Shown in pieces: positions 1 to 10,587 of a stretch of 64,000 bases of DNA. Where the stretch lies: contig CAJONI010000026.1 of the NCBI GenBank assembly GCA_905235995.1, positions 1-64,000 on the forward strand, in the 5' to 3' direction. The notes under the pieces were generated by a model that did no database searches, was not told where the DNA came from, and saw nothing but the letters and a program-made list of their open reading frames with translations. Made by a program: the position numbers and the translations under genes. The stretch comes from an uncultured Bacteroidales bacterium (GTDB lineage: Bacteria > Bacteroidota > Bacteroidia > Bacteroidales > UBA932). Each line of letters begins with the position of its first letter. Position 1 is the stretch's first letter.

Positions 1-1
1 A

Positions 2-469
2 GAAAACAAAGGTGAACTTCCGCAGATGAATACCTCGTCCCTGCCGGACATCGTGTTCATCATCCTGATGTTCTTCATGGTGTGTACTTCCATGCGCCAG
101 ACGGAGACCAAGGTTCGCGTCCGCACCCCTCAGGCCACTGAGATTGCGAAGCTCGAACGGAAAGACCTTGCTTCCTATATCTATATCGGTACCCCTTCCC
201 TTCAGTACCAGAAGGAGTACGGTACGGATTCCCGTATTCAGTTGAACGACGTCATCTGCAAGGACAACACCGACTTGAGCTCCATCCGCGACTTTATCGC
301 AGCCGAGCGCGAGAAGATGTCCGAGGTAGACCGTCCTTTCATGCAGGTCAACATCAAGGCAGACCAGGACACCCGCATGGGTATCATTTCCGACGTGAAG
401 CAGGAGCTTCGCCGTTGCTCTGCCCTGAAGATCATGTATGGCGCTCGCAAGGGTGCAGCCAAAAACTGA
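2..469 (+). CDS. ExbD/TolR-family biopolymer transport protein (5' end outside window)
   Basis: Frame is open upstream of the listed Met to the window edge (ENKGELPQMNTSSLPDIVFIILMFFMV); LPDIVF plus TM pattern typical of Bacteroidota ExbD. Confidence 0.8.
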   Translation, partial: ENKGELPQMNTSSLPDIVFIILMFFMVCTSMRQTETKVRVRTPQATEIAKLERKDLASYIYIGTPSLQYQKEYGTDSRIQLNDVICKDNTDLSSIRDFIAAEREKMSEVDRPFMQVNIKADQDTRMGIISDVKQELRRCSALKIMYGARKGAAKN

Positions 470-488
470 CGGATACTCGAAAGAGAGG

Positions 489-516
489 AAGGGTGGTTTC
501 GTGCCACCCTTTCTTT
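489..516 (+). terminator. Rho-independent terminator after exbD
   Basis: AAGGGTGG-tttcgtg-CCACCCTT stem followed by TCTTTT. Confidence 0.7.
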
Positions 517-542
517 TATACTTACGTAACTAATTGATTGTG

Positions 543-1763
543 ATGAAGAAGATATTCACTATTCTCTCTTGTGTGGCGCTGCTGTTCGCTGTGGTTTCAT
601 GTGCTCCGAAGGAAAGGCACGCCAAGTATGTTTTTTATTTTATAGGTGATGGAATGGGCGCGACCCATGTTGCCGCCGCAGAGGCTTATCTGGCCCAGAA
701 ACGCGGCGCGATAGACCTGGATCCCCTCTGTTTTACCCAGTTCCCTGTCATGGGCCAGGCGATAAGCTGCTCTGCAAACAGCATCATCACCGACTCGTCG
801 GCTGCAGGGACAGCCCTTTCCACCGGCGAGAAGACCAATAACGGAATGCTCTGCATCGCCCCCGACTCGGTCACCATCCTGACTCCGATCTCCTACAAGA
901 TCCACGATGCGGGCTACAGTGTAGGCGTGATGTCGAACACTCCCATCAACCATGCGACTCCCGCCTCCTTTTTCGGCCACAACGTGAAACGCGGCAACTA
1001 CTATGAGATCGGCTCCGAGATTCCTGGCACGGGCTTCGAATTCTTCGGTGGCGGCGGGCTCTACCATCCCAACGGCCGAAACAAGGACAAGGAGCACAAC
1101 CTCTACGACATGATTGCCGAGGGAGGCTACACCATTGCCTACGGTTATGATGACTTCCAGGCCAAGAAGGACGCCGACCATATTGTCCTCGTGCAGGCAG
1201 AAGGTTCGGAAGACATCTGCCCCTATGCGCTGGGCCGTCCCGAAGGAGCACTGACGCTCTCCCAGATCGTCGATGCTGCCATTACGGTCCTGGAGCGGAA
1301 CCCCAAGGGATTCTTCCTCATGGCCGAAGGCGGCCTGATCGACTGGACCGCCCACAGCAACGACCTGGCAGGCACTATCTTCGAAGTCCTTGACTTCGAC
1401 CAGGCTATAGCCGTGGCCCTGGATTTCTACGACCGTCATCCCGACGAGACCCTTATCGTCGTGACGGCCGACCATGAGACCGGCGGCATCTCCCTTGGTG
1501 GAAAAGGCTACACCTACGACCTGACCGTGATCGACAAGATCAAGGAGTCTACCACCACTACGGACCTGGAGAAATATATGAACGACCAGCAGATGAAGAC
1601 CGACATCAATACTGAGGCCCGCATCGGCTGGACTACAGGTTCCCACACCGGCGGACCGGTGCCCGTATGGGCGAAGGGTGTCGGCTCGGAGCGCTTCGCC
1701 GCACGTCAGGACAATACCGACATCCCCAAGAAGATTTGCGCCGCCATGGGCGTGCAGTTCTAG
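543..1763 (+). CDS. Alkaline phosphatase family lipoprotein
   Basis: YFIGDGMG, ITDSSAAGTALSTGEKT, TADHETGG motifs; lipoprotein signal (LLFAVVSC). ATG at 543 preferred over TTG at 534. Confidence 0.9.
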   Translation: MKKIFTILSCVALLFAVVSCAPKERHAKYVFYFIGDGMGATHVAAAEAYLAQKRGAIDLDPLCFTQFPVMGQAISCSANSIITDSSAAGTALSTGEKTNNGMLCIAPDSVTILTPISYKIHDAGYSVGVMSNTPINHATPASFFGHNVKRGNYYEIGSEIPGTGFEFFGGGGLYHPNGRNKDKEHNLYDMIAEGGYTIAYGYDDFQAKKDADHIVLVQAEGSEDICPYALGRPEGALTLSQIVDAAITVLERNPKGFFLMAEGGLIDWTAHSNDLAGTIFEVLDFDQAIAVALDFYDRHPDETLIVVTADHETGGISLGGKGYTYDLTVIDKIKESTTTTDLEKYMNDQQMKTDINTEARIGWTTGSHTGGPVPVWAKGVGSERFAARQDNTDIPKKICAAMGVQF

Positions 1764-1772
1764 TTTCATCCC

Positions 1773-3302
1773 ATGAGAAGGCGGCTTACGCTCCTGATAC
1801 TCGCGCTGCTGACTGCGGCTCCTGCTTTTACGCAGGAGCCGCCGGTCCGCGAGTTTCGCGGAGCGTGGCTGCATATCGTGGGCAACGATCAGATCAAGAC
1901 ACTAACGCGCGAGCAGATCCAGCAGTGGATGACCGCCACTCTCGATACGCTCGCTTCGCTTCACTGCAACGCTGTGATCTTCCAGGTTCGCCCCGAGGCC
2001 GACGCTTTCTTCCAGTCCGACATCGAGCCCTGGACGCGTTTCCTTACCGGTGAGCAGGGGGTCGCCCCCGATCCTTACTGGGATCCGCTGGCCTTCATGG
2101 TAGAAGAGGCCCACGCGCGCGGCATGGAACTGCACGCCTGGCTCAATCCCTACCGCGTCACCTTCAAGGACAGCGAAGCCCTGCATCCCGGCCATCTGTA
2201 TTTCAGGAAGCCCGGCATCTTCAAGCGCTACGGCAAGCAGCTCTATTTCGATCCCGCAGAACCTGAGTCTGTGGAGCATACGGTCAGGGTAGTCGCCGAC
2301 ATCGTGGAGCGCTACGACGTCGACGCCATCCACTTCGACGACTATTTCTATCCCTACCCGGAGCGTTTCGAGGAATTCCCCGACGACGCTTCCTTCGCGG
2401 CCTACGGCCCCGCTCAAGGCTTCGCCTACTGGCAGAAGAACGACTGGCGTCGGAACAACGTGGAAACCCTCATCCGCGCGGTGAACGACACCATCAAGGC
2501 CATCAAGCCCTGGGTCCGGTTCGGCATCTCGCCTTTCGGCATCCATCGCAACAAGAAAGATACGCCCGACGGCAGCGGAAGCGACACCAACGGGCTCTCT
2601 AACTACGACCAGCTCTTCGCCGATGTGCCGGCCTGGGCGGAGAAGGGCTATATCGATTACATTGTTCCCCAGCTTTACTGGCGCATAGGCCATCCGGCGG
2701 CCGACTTTGACGTGCTGATCCACTGGTGGAACGACAAGAATTATCCAGGCCATCTCTACATTGGCCAGAATATTGCCAGCTTCAGTGAGAAGGACCTTGA
2801 GAATGCCTCAGTGACGCAGACCGCCAGGAAAATGGCTCTGGTGCGTGAACTGCAGAACGTTGACGGCAACGTGTGGTGGCCCGGCTGGCAGCTTGCGCCC
2901 GAGGCTCAGCCCGGATATACGGCTCCTGCCGTGGCCCCGGCATTCTCCCTGCCCGACAGCCTTTGCGCAGTGTATCAGAGATATCCGGCCCTTATCCCGG
3001 CCTATACCGACCTGGACGCGATTGCGCCTGAAGCTGTCTCCGGAGTCCGTATCTCCGGCAACAGGATAGTCTGGAATGCAGTGGAGACTGACGACGTGAT
3101 GCAGCAGCCGCATTTTTATGTGGTATGGCGTTTTCCCGGATCTGAACCGGTCGATTTTTCAAGGGCCGACTGCATCGTCGCCCTGACGCGGGAGACATCC
3201 TGGAGTCCCGCGGAACCAAGGAAAGGGCAGGGCAAATATGTGGTGACGGTCGTCGACCGTTGCTGGAACCAGAGCGGAGCTTCAAAGATCATCAATTGGT
3301 AA
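1773..3302 (+). CDS. Family 10 glycosyl hydrolase-like (GHL10/DUF187) secreted protein
   Basis: EFRGAWLHIV...CNAVIFQVRPEADAFF...GMELHAWLNPYR motifs. Confidence 0.85.
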   Translation: MRRRLTLLILALLTAAPAFTQEPPVREFRGAWLHIVGNDQIKTLTREQIQQWMTATLDTLASLHCNAVIFQVRPEADAFFQSDIEPWTRFLTGEQGVAPDPYWDPLAFMVEEAHARGMELHAWLNPYRVTFKDSEALHPGHLYFRKPGIFKRYGKQLYFDPAEPESVEHTVRVVADIVERYDVDAIHFDDYFYPYPERFEEFPDDASFAAYGPAQGFAYWQKNDWRRNNVETLIRAVNDTIKAIKPWVRFGISPFGIHRNKKDTPDGSGSDTNGLSNYDQLFADVPAWAEKGYIDYIVPQLYWRIGHPAADFDVLIHWWNDKNYPGHLYIGQNIASFSEKDLENASVTQTARKMALVRELQNVDGNVWWPGWQLAPEAQPGYTAPAVAPAFSLPDSLCAVYQRYPALIPAYTDLDAIAPEAVSGVRISGNRIVWNAVETDDVMQQPHFYVVWRFPGSEPVDFSRADCIVALTRETSWSPAEPRKGQGKYVVTVVDRCWNQSGASKIINW

Positions 3303-3312
3303 CCATATATAA

Positions 3313-4692
3313 ATGAAACGAATCAAGGATTATCTCGGCGGACAGCCGCAGCAGGACGTGGTGGTGAAAGGCTGGGTCCGCACCAAACGTGGAAACAAGA
3401 ACGTGGCGTTCATCGCGCTGAACGACGGCTCCACAATCAATAACCTCCAGGTGGTCTGCGACTTGTCGAAATTCGACGAGAACCTCATGAAGCAGGTGAC
3501 CACGGGTGCCTGCCTGTGCGTGAAGGGCGACCTGGTGCCCTCGCAGGGCAGCGGCCAGGCCGTCGAGGTCCAGGCGCGTGAGCTGGAGGTCCTGGGTACG
3601 GCCGACCCGGATGCGTACCCTCTTCAGAAGAAGGGACATTCGATGGAGTTCCTGCGCGAGATTGCGCACCTGCGCCCCCGCACCAACACCTTCGGTGCAG
3701 TGCTCCGCATCCGCCACGCAATGGCTTTCGCCATACATAAATTCTTTAATGACAGAGGTTTCTTCTATCTCCATACTCCCCTTATCACGGCCAGCGACGC
3801 CGAAGGGGCGGGGGAGATGTTCCAGGTCACTACGCTCGACCTCGACAATCTTCCGCGTACCGAGGACGGAAAGATAGACTACTCCCAGGACTTCTTCGGC
3901 AGGCTCACTTCCCTTACCGTGAGCGGCCAGCTTGAGGGTGAGCTCGGAGCCACGGCCCTGGGCCGGATCTACACCTTCGGCCCCACTTTCAGGGCCGAGA
4001 ATTCCAACACTCCGCGCCACCTCGCCGAGTTCTGGATGGTCGAACCAGAAATGGCCTTCTACGATGTCAACGACCTGATGGACCTGGAGGAGGAATTCAT
4101 CAAGTACCTCGTGCAGTATGCCCTCGACAACTGCCAGGACGACCTTGCATTCCTCAACAAGATGATCGATCCCGAACTCATCGCCCGCCTGCAGGGCGTG
4201 GTCTCGACCGACTTCGTGCGCCTGAGCTACACCGAGGGCATCGAGATCCTCGAGAAGAGCGGCCAGAAGTTCGAATTCCCCGTGTCGTGGGGCGTCGACC
4301 TCCAGAGCGAGCATGAGCGCTACCTGGTGGAGAAGCACTTCGGCAAGCCTGTCATCCTTACCGACTACCCGAAGGACATCAAGGCCTTCTACATGAAGCA
4401 GAACGACGACGGACGCACGGTGCGCGGCACTGACGTGCTGTTCCCCAAGATTGGCGAGATCATAGGCGGCAGCGAACGCGAATCTTCGCTCGAGAAACTG
4501 AATAGGCGCATCTCCGAGCTCCACATGGACACCCGCGGGCTCTGGTGGTATCTCGACACCCGTCGCTTCGGCACCTGCCCGCACAGCGGCTTCGGCCTCG
4601 GCTTCGAGCGCCTGCTGCTCTTCGTAACGGGCATGTCGAACATACGCGACGTAATCCCGTTCCCGCGTACTCCAAAATCGGCTGAATTTTAA
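3313..4692 (+). CDS. asnS: Asparaginyl-tRNA synthetase
   Basis: OB-fold [23 protein letters not shown]; class II motifs [24 protein letters not shown] and [29 protein letters not shown]. Confidence 0.95.
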   Translation: MKRIKDYLGGQPQQDVVVKGWVRTKRGNKNVAFIALNDGSTINNLQVVCDLSKFDENLMKQVTTGACLCVKGDLVPSQGSGQAVEVQARELEVLGTADPDAYPLQKKGHSMEFLREIAHLRPRTNTFGAVLRIRHAMAFAIHKFFNDRGFFYLHTPLITASDAEGAGEMFQVTTLDLDNLPRTEDGKIDYSQDFFGRLTSLTVSGQLEGELGATALGRIYTFGPTFRAENSNTPRHLAEFWMVEPEMAFYDVNDLMDLEEEFIKYLVQYALDNCQDDLAFLNKMIDPELIARLQGVVSTDFVRLSYTEGIEILEKSGQKFEFPVSWGVDLQSEHERYLVEKHFGKPVILTDYPKDIKAFYMKQNDDGRTVRGTDVLFPKIGEIIGGSERESSLEKLNRRISELHMDTRGLWWYLDTRRFGTCPHSGFGLGFERLLLFVTGMSNIRDVIPFPRTPKSAEF

Positions 4693-4704
4693 TCACGACA
4701 TACC

Positions 4705-5331
4705 ATGTTGATCATAGGCATAGCAGGGGGCTCAGGCTCCGGAAAAACCACCGTCGTCAGGGAGATCATGCGCAGGTTGAGCTCCCAGGATCAGATTACC
4801 GTCATCCCACAGGATTCGTACTATAAGGACCAGGGTCACCTTCCCATGGAGGAGCGTCAGGCCCTGAACTACGACCATCCCGACGCCATCGACTGGGACC
4901 TGCTGGTGGCCCAGCTCCGCGAGCTGAAGGCCGGCCATGCGATCGACCAGCCCACCTATTCCTACATCACATGCACGCGCCAGCCAGAGACTGTGCACGT
5001 GGAGCCCGCCGATATCATCATTGTCGAAGGCATCCTCATCTTCACCTGCAAGCAGCTGATGAAGGAGATGGACATCAAGGTATTCGTAGACGCCGACGAT
5101 GACGACCGCCTCATGCGCGTGATCACCCGCGACATAGTGGAGAGAGGCAAGGACGTGGCATGGGTCATGGACCGCTACACCAAGACGGTCAAGCCCATGT
5201 ACCTGCAGTTCATCGCCCCGAGCAAGCGTTACGCCGACATCATCGTTCCGCAGGGCGGACATAACAAGGTAGCCATCAGTGTGTTGCTTTCCGGTATACG
5301 GAAGATGGCCCGCGAAAGGGAGCAGGAGTGA
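4705..5331 (+). CDS. udk: Uridine kinase
   Basis: P-loop GIAGGSGSGKTTVV; YYKDQ, NYDHPDAIDWDLL, IIIVEGIL. Confidence 0.95.
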   Translation: MLIIGIAGGSGSGKTTVVREIMRRLSSQDQITVIPQDSYYKDQGHLPMEERQALNYDHPDAIDWDLLVAQLRELKAGHAIDQPTYSYITCTRQPETVHVEPADIIIVEGILIFTCKQLMKEMDIKVFVDADDDDRLMRVITRDIVERGKDVAWVMDRYTKTVKPMYLQFIAPSKRYADIIVPQGGHNKVAISVLLSGIRKMAREREQE

Positions 5332-6062
5332 TGGCTGGCGGGAACGCTTCCGGAAAGGAGAAACGCGTGGGTTTCTACACCACCGTTGTCTTTCACCTGG
5401 CGGTACTGATAGTATTGCTGGTCGTTTCGATCGGCCGCGTGGCTTTGACCGAGAACACCTTCGTGCTTGATTTCACCAAGCAGGAGGAACTCGAGAAGCT
5501 TCAGCGGGAGATCGAGATGAAGGAGGAAGCTACCCGCGACCTGGAAGACCTGCTTGCCCGGCAGCCACGCCAGGATATACGCAACGTAGCTGTCGACGCC
5601 GGAAGCAAGCTCAAGGACGACCGTTTCAACAACCCCTCGGAAGTCTACGACGAGGCCAGGGAGCTGCAGCGCAAGCTCGATGCCTCGAAACGTGACGCGC
5701 AGTCCCAGCAGGCGGCCCAGGAAGCCGTAGATATCGAACAGCCCAAGGCGGAGGCGCCTGTGGAAGAGGCACCTGCATACCAGGGCCCTTCCGTCGTCTC
5801 CTATGAGGTTGAGGGGCGTAAGGCCCTCAACCTGCCCGTCCCTGCCTACAAGGGCTACGGTTCGGGCGACGTGCTGGTCGACATACAGGTAAACCCTGCA
5901 GGCAGGGTGGTCTCGGCAAAGGTGCACGAGGCCGGTTCCTCGGCCGACGTCTCGCTCCATCAGTTCGCCGTCGACGCTGCAAGGCGCTCCCGTTTCTCGG
6001 CGATAGCCGGAGCCCCGAAATCCCAGCCTGGCTGGATACTGTACCGTTTCATTGCTCAATAA
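5331..6062 (+). CDS. TonB-family energy transducer protein
   Basis: Single N-terminal TM, coiled/charged middle, TonB-like C-terminus (GDVLVDIQVNPAGRVVSAKV...). TGATG overlap with udk. Confidence 0.75.
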   Translation: MAGGNASGKEKRVGFYTTVVFHLAVLIVLLVVSIGRVALTENTFVLDFTKQEELEKLQREIEMKEEATRDLEDLLARQPRQDIRNVAVDAGSKLKDDRFNNPSEVYDEARELQRKLDASKRDAQSQQAAQEAVDIEQPKAEAPVEEAPAYQGPSVVSYEVEGRKALNLPVPAYKGYGSGDVLVDIQVNPAGRVVSAKVHEAGSSADVSLHQFAVDAARRSRFSAIAGAPKSQPGWILYRFIAQ

Positions 6063-6098
6063 TTATCCCATAATAACCTAACCTTAACCTGAACCTTT

Positions 6099-7055
6099 AT
6101 GTCATCGGAAGTAGCTGCCTCCATTGACGCCATCGACGTCACCCTTAACGCGGGAGGCATGAACACCATCAACATCGTACTGGCCTTCGTCATGTATGGC
6201 GTGGCCCTCGGCATTAAGCCGCACATGTTCGTCGATGTTTTCAAGAAACCAAAATCAGTCGTCCTTGGGGTATGCTGCCAGCTCATACTGCTGCCGCTGC
6301 TCACTTTCCTTCTGGCGCTGCTGATGGATTCGATGGGGTGGATTTCCTGGACGATGGCCCTGGGCATGATTCTCGTCGCTTCCTGCCCTGGCGGCAACAT
6401 CTCCAACTTCATAAGTTCTCTGGCCAAGGCCAACATAGAGCTCTCGGTGTGCCTGACGGCAATCAGCACGGCGCTTGCGGTGCTCATGACTCCCTTCAAC
6501 TTCTGGCTCTACGGCAACCTGTTCCTGAAGTTCGCCGCGGTGCACAGTGAGGTGCCCTACCTGACCATTCCGCTTTGGGATGTGTTCAAGACCATCTTCA
6601 TCCTGCTGGGCATCCCCTTGACCCTGGGTATCCTGACCTCGCACTTCCTGCCGAAGCTTGCGGAAAAGATGAAGAAGCCCTTCCAATGGGTGAGCATCGT
6701 GTTCTTCCTCGCGATGGTGGTGCTATCGTTCATGGGCAACATGGACGCCTTCATCAAATGTATCAAGTACATCTTTGTGATAGTGCTGGTCCACAACCTG
6801 CTGGCCCTCAGCACCGGTTTCAGCATCGGCACCTTCTTCAGGCTGCCGCGCCGCGACCGCCGTACGCTGACCATCGAGACAGGCATCCAGAACTCAGGCC
6901 TCGGCCTTGTGCTGCTGCTCGGCACCCAGATCTTCGCCGGACTTCCGCCGCACGGAGGAATGCTGGTGATTACCGCCTGGTGGGGTGTGTGGCACATCGT
7001 CTCCGGCCTGGCGGTCGCAGCCTTGTTCAACTCCTCCAGGAAGCCGCTGGAGTAG
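6099..7055 (+). CDS. Bile acid:sodium symporter (BASS) family transporter
   Basis: Multi-TM with MILVASCPGGNISNF and ETGIQNSGLGLVL motifs. Confidence 0.85.
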   Translation: MSSEVAASIDAIDVTLNAGGMNTINIVLAFVMYGVALGIKPHMFVDVFKKPKSVVLGVCCQLILLPLLTFLLALLMDSMGWISWTMALGMILVASCPGGNISNFISSLAKANIELSVCLTAISTALAVLMTPFNFWLYGNLFLKFAAVHSEVPYLTIPLWDVFKTIFILLGIPLTLGILTSHFLPKLAEKMKKPFQWVSIVFFLAMVVLSFMGNMDAFIKCIKYIFVIVLVHNLLALSTGFSIGTFFRLPRRDRRTLTIETGIQNSGLGLVLLLGTQIFAGLPPHGGMLVITAWWGVWHIVSGLAVAALFNSSRKPLE

Positions 7056-7076
7056 CCCGCTGACGGCTTTCGGCGG

Positions 7077-9383
7077 TCAACGCCCCTCCAGCCTTATCCC
7101 GTAGAGGTAGGCCAGCAATGCTGCCTTGCCACGCATGGTTTCACGCGGGGTGAATTCTCCGTTTACCCAGAAGTACCGCTGATTGAAGTACGACTCCTGG
7201 CGTGGCCAGCCTCCGTTCCACCAGTCGGGATAGCAGCGGCGCAGGATGATGCGCGCATCGCCGCCGTCGCCTTCCGACCAGGTTTCCGTGCCGTTGAAGG
7301 GTGTCTGGCCCGGGTGCGTTCCGGGAAGGCCGTCGTTGCGGCCGGAGGAATAGCAGTCGGTGATGTGGCGCTGCCCGAGGCCCGTCATCTCCACGATGTT
7401 GCCGGGGTTGCGTCCGAGGCCCCAGCCTGCTTCCAGGTACATGGCCCTTTCCAGGCGTTTCCGCCATGCTTCGTCGGTGCTGGCATAATGGGCCAGCATC
7501 ACCAGCTGGAGGTTCTCTGAGGTGATCCAGCGGGCGTCGTCGGCGGCGCGGCGCGAAGGCCTCTGCATGGAAGGGGAGATGTGGTCTTTCTCCACTTCCT
7601 TCTCCAGGGAGGAGAGCATGTTGCTGTATAGCGTATGATAATGCCGCACGTGGGGGCAGGTGAGGTATGCCGCGGTGCCCCATATCTGACAGTACGCTCC
7701 ACGTCGTCCTCTCAGGAGTATGGGAGTGTTTCCGTCCTTGACTACGCTTTCCTGTGCTGCTATGTCCTCCCAGGCCCTTTCCCCGGTGAGATTGTACAGG
7801 AACGCGGCGGCCATCTGCCTGAAGTCCCGTCCGCGCATGCTTTCCATGCCTATGCCCTGCCGGTCGTCCAGCTGGAGGTCCTCCTGCCTTTCGGCAAAGC
7901 GGAAGGCCTTGACGGATTCAGCGGTATAATAATCCATGAGAGGCTTGTTGCCGTTGATCCTGAAGGCTTCGGCCATGACGGCGCAGTTGGCGGCGTTGGC
8001 CCAGGCGGCCATGGTGGTGCATCCGGCCTGGAACATCATCTTCCATTCCCTGTCGGGATTGGTGACTCCCTGCGAATAGGCTTCCCCGTCGCGTATCGAG
8101 AGGAAGAAATCCACTTCGTTGCGGGCCTCGTCGAGCAGGTCCGGGATTCCGTTGCCGCTCTCGCGTATGCCGAGGTCGTCCTCACCGAGACGCCCGCCGG
8201 TCAGAAGGTAGGGGAGAAGCAGGTCGTAGATATTGCTCACGTGGGCAAGGTGACGGTCCCAGTCCATGGCGTCGGAATGACCGCCTATGACCTTGTCGTT
8301 GACGGGATTGCCCTCTGGCCGGAGCCTCCAGAAAGCGGAGGCGTTTCCGTTCTTGAAATGGGGTTCGTCCCACACGTCACCACGCAGTTTTCTCCATTCA
8401 GGATGCCAGGGATGCAGCTCGGAGAGATACACCTTGAAGCCTTTGGGATCCTTCCCGGGGATGAACTGAGGCTGGCGTGGGGTTAAACCGCCCTCCAGCG
8501 GCTCGCCGATGCGCATGTAGTAGTAGCCAAGTATGCTGTAGCGGAAGGGCTCCCGGTAGATGTCTTCCCCGATGCGGAAGTCCATGCTGCAGCCTACGCC
8601 CTCGACCACGAGCCGGTAGGTTCCGGGGTCTGCGGCGGCGAAGTCGATGTTCCAGACGGGCGACCCTGTCAGGTCCTTCCCGCCGGCTTCGTATGCGGAG
8701 GCGTCCTGCGGTTTCCAGATGCTGACTTCGGAGACCTCACGACTTTTGCCAGTGGCTGGTTCGTAGAGCCATACCTTATCTCCCTCGAAGGCCGAATAGT
8801 CCCTGGGCCCGCCGTCACCCAGCCAGATGTAGAGGTCGGCGGCCTTCACCGTCTCCGAAGGTGCATAACCCAGGATGTTGACGTGGACGGCCTCTGAGGG
8901 GCAGTTCCATATGTCGAATGTGACGGATGCCTGCCTGGTGTCGGAGCCGGATTCCTCAGGAATGGTTACAGTATAGGTGCAGCCCTGCTTCATGGGCTTC
9001 GGGAGCCTGAGATACACCCAGTGGTCTAGTTCGCTGGCGAAGGTATGGTCGATGTTCATGGGCTTGGCCCTGCGGTGGACGGCGAGGGGCCTGGTCCTTG
9101 CAGGGAAGTCCATGTCGTCCATGGATTCTATGACCCAGCCTTTGTCGGTGGGACTGAACCTTGGGAGGAAAGTATTCAGGGTGTCGTCGCCATTGATGAA
9201 AGTATGGCCAAGGAATGCGCTGGGGCCCTCCCCGTTGTCGCGGTAGCGGACTTCTCCGTCGCGGAAACGGAGGCAGACATACTCCCTGTCCACCACCTGA
9301 ATGCCCTGGAAACTTGCGGCGTCCAGAGTGATGCAGGAGGCAATGGCCAACAGGGACAGAAGGGTACGTTTCATGATCCTCAA
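7077..9383 (-). CDS. Glycoside hydrolase family 9 (cellulase-like) with N-terminal Ig-like domain
   Basis: CelD_N-like N-terminus; GGHSDAMDWDRHLAH, ESGNGIPDLLDEARNEVDFFL, C-terminal GRNPGNIVEMTGLGQRHI. Confidence 0.8.
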   Translation of the reverse strand: MRIMKRTLLSLLAIASCITLDAASFQGIQVVDREYVCLRFRDGEVRYRDNGEGPSAFLGHTFINGDDTLNTFLPRFSPTDKGWVIESMDDMDFPARTRPLAVHRRAKPMNIDHTFASELDHWVYLRLPKPMKQGCTYTVTIPEESGSDTRQASVTFDIWNCPSEAVHVNILGYAPSETVKAADLYIWLGDGGPRDYSAFEGDKVWLYEPATGKSREVSEVSIWKPQDASAYEAGGKDLTGSPVWNIDFAAADPGTYRLVVEGVGCSMDFRIGEDIYREPFRYSILGYYYMRIGEPLEGGLTPRQPQFIPGKDPKGFKVYLSELHPWHPEWRKLRGDVWDEPHFKNGNASAFWRLRPEGNPVNDKVIGGHSDAMDWDRHLAHVSNIYDLLLPYLLTGGRLGEDDLGIRESGNGIPDLLDEARNEVDFFLSIRDGEAYSQGVTNPDREWKMMFQAGCTTMAAWANAANCAVMAEAFRINGNKPLMDYYTAESVKAFRFAERQEDLQLDDRQGIGMESMRGRDFRQMAAAFLYNLTGERAWEDIAAQESVVKDGNTPILLRGRRGAYCQIWGTAAYLTCPHVRHYHTLYSNMLSSLEKEVEKDHISPSMQRPSRRAADDARWITSENLQLVMLAHYASTDEAWRKRLERAMYLEAGWGLGRNPGNIVEMTGLGQRHITDCYSSGRNDGLPGTHPGQTPFNGTETWSEGDGGDARIILRRCYPDWWNGGWPRQESYFNQRYFWVNGEFTPRETMRGKAALLAYLYGIRLEGR

Positions 9384-9393
9384 ATCAGCGCCA

Positions 9394-10577
9394 TCATCCG
9401 CGGGCCATCTTGTAGATGGCCACCATGTCGTCGTAGTACAACACTTTCAGGCTGCCGCAGGTGGCCGTATGGTTGCGGCTGCATTTGCGGGCCATCTCCT
9501 GGATTTCATCATCGGTGATGTCCCTGCCTATCAGTTCCTTGATGTTGACGGGCATGCCAATTTGATGGTAGAAGCGTTCCATGGCCTCGATGCCTTTCAT
9601 CGCAGTTCCCTCCGGATCCGAGAAGTCGTTGTCAACGTCCATCACGTTTACGGCGAAGCGGACGAAGCGGCTCAGGTTCTCATGCATCACATAGCGGGCC
9701 CAGCTGGGCCAGATGGCGGCGAGCCCCGCCCCATGGGTGACGTCGAACATTCCGCTGAGTTCATGCTCCAGCTGGTGGGTCGCCCAGTCGTCGGCCACGC
9801 CGCAGCCGGTGAGGCCGTTGTGGGCCACGCTGCCGCCCCACATGATCTGGGCGCGCTGCCGATAATCCTCAGGGTTCTTCAGGACATCGAATACGGCGGT
9901 CTTCATGCGGCGAAGAACCGCTTCGGCCAGATCGGTTGTAAGGTCCATGTCATCGTCCTTGGTAAAGTAGCGCTCCATCGTGTGCATCATCATGTCGGTG
10001 ACGCCCGCCGCAGTCTGATAGGGTGGCAGGGTGAAGGTGCGACGGGATTCATGATGGCGAACCTGGGGCGGGACAAGTCGTTTGAATATCCAAGCTTCAC
10101 GTCGCCGTCCTCGTTGGTGATGACGCTGGCTTCGCTCATCTCGCTGCCGGCGGCAGGAATGGTCAGTACCGAAGCCACGGGCAGCATCCGCTCAGGTTTT
10201 GCCTTGCCCAGGTAGAAATCCCAGACCTCTCCGTCGTAGCAGACTCCATAGGCGATGGCCTTGGATGAATCGATCACGCTGCCGCCTCCTATTGCGAGGA
10301 TGAAGTCGACTCCTTCCTTCCGGCAGATGTCTATACCTTTGTGAACCAAGGAGAGACGGGGGTTGGGGACGACTCCGCCGAGGGTGATGAAACCGATTCC
10401 TTCATCCTGCAGCAGGGAACAGACCTTCTCCACGAGGCCTGAACGTACGGCGCTGCCGCCGCCATAATGTACCAGCACTTTAGTGCCGCCATATTTTCTG
10501 ACCAGTTTGGCCACCTGTTCTTCTGATTTTTCACCAAACACCACTTCAGTTGGTGCGTAATAATTGAAATCCTTCAT
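9394..10577 (-). pseudogene. Iron-containing alcohol dehydrogenase split by a single-base frameshift
   Basis: 10577-9990 encodes the N-terminal NAD domain (GGGSVIDSSKAIA); 9993-9394 encodes the Fe-binding half (MMMHTMERYF...HQLEHELSGMFDVTHGAGLA). Reading through in another frame near 10041-10046 restores NP-(x)RTFTLPPYQTAAGVTDMMMHTMERYF. Confidence 0.8.
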
Positions 10578-10587
10578 CTCTTCAGTA

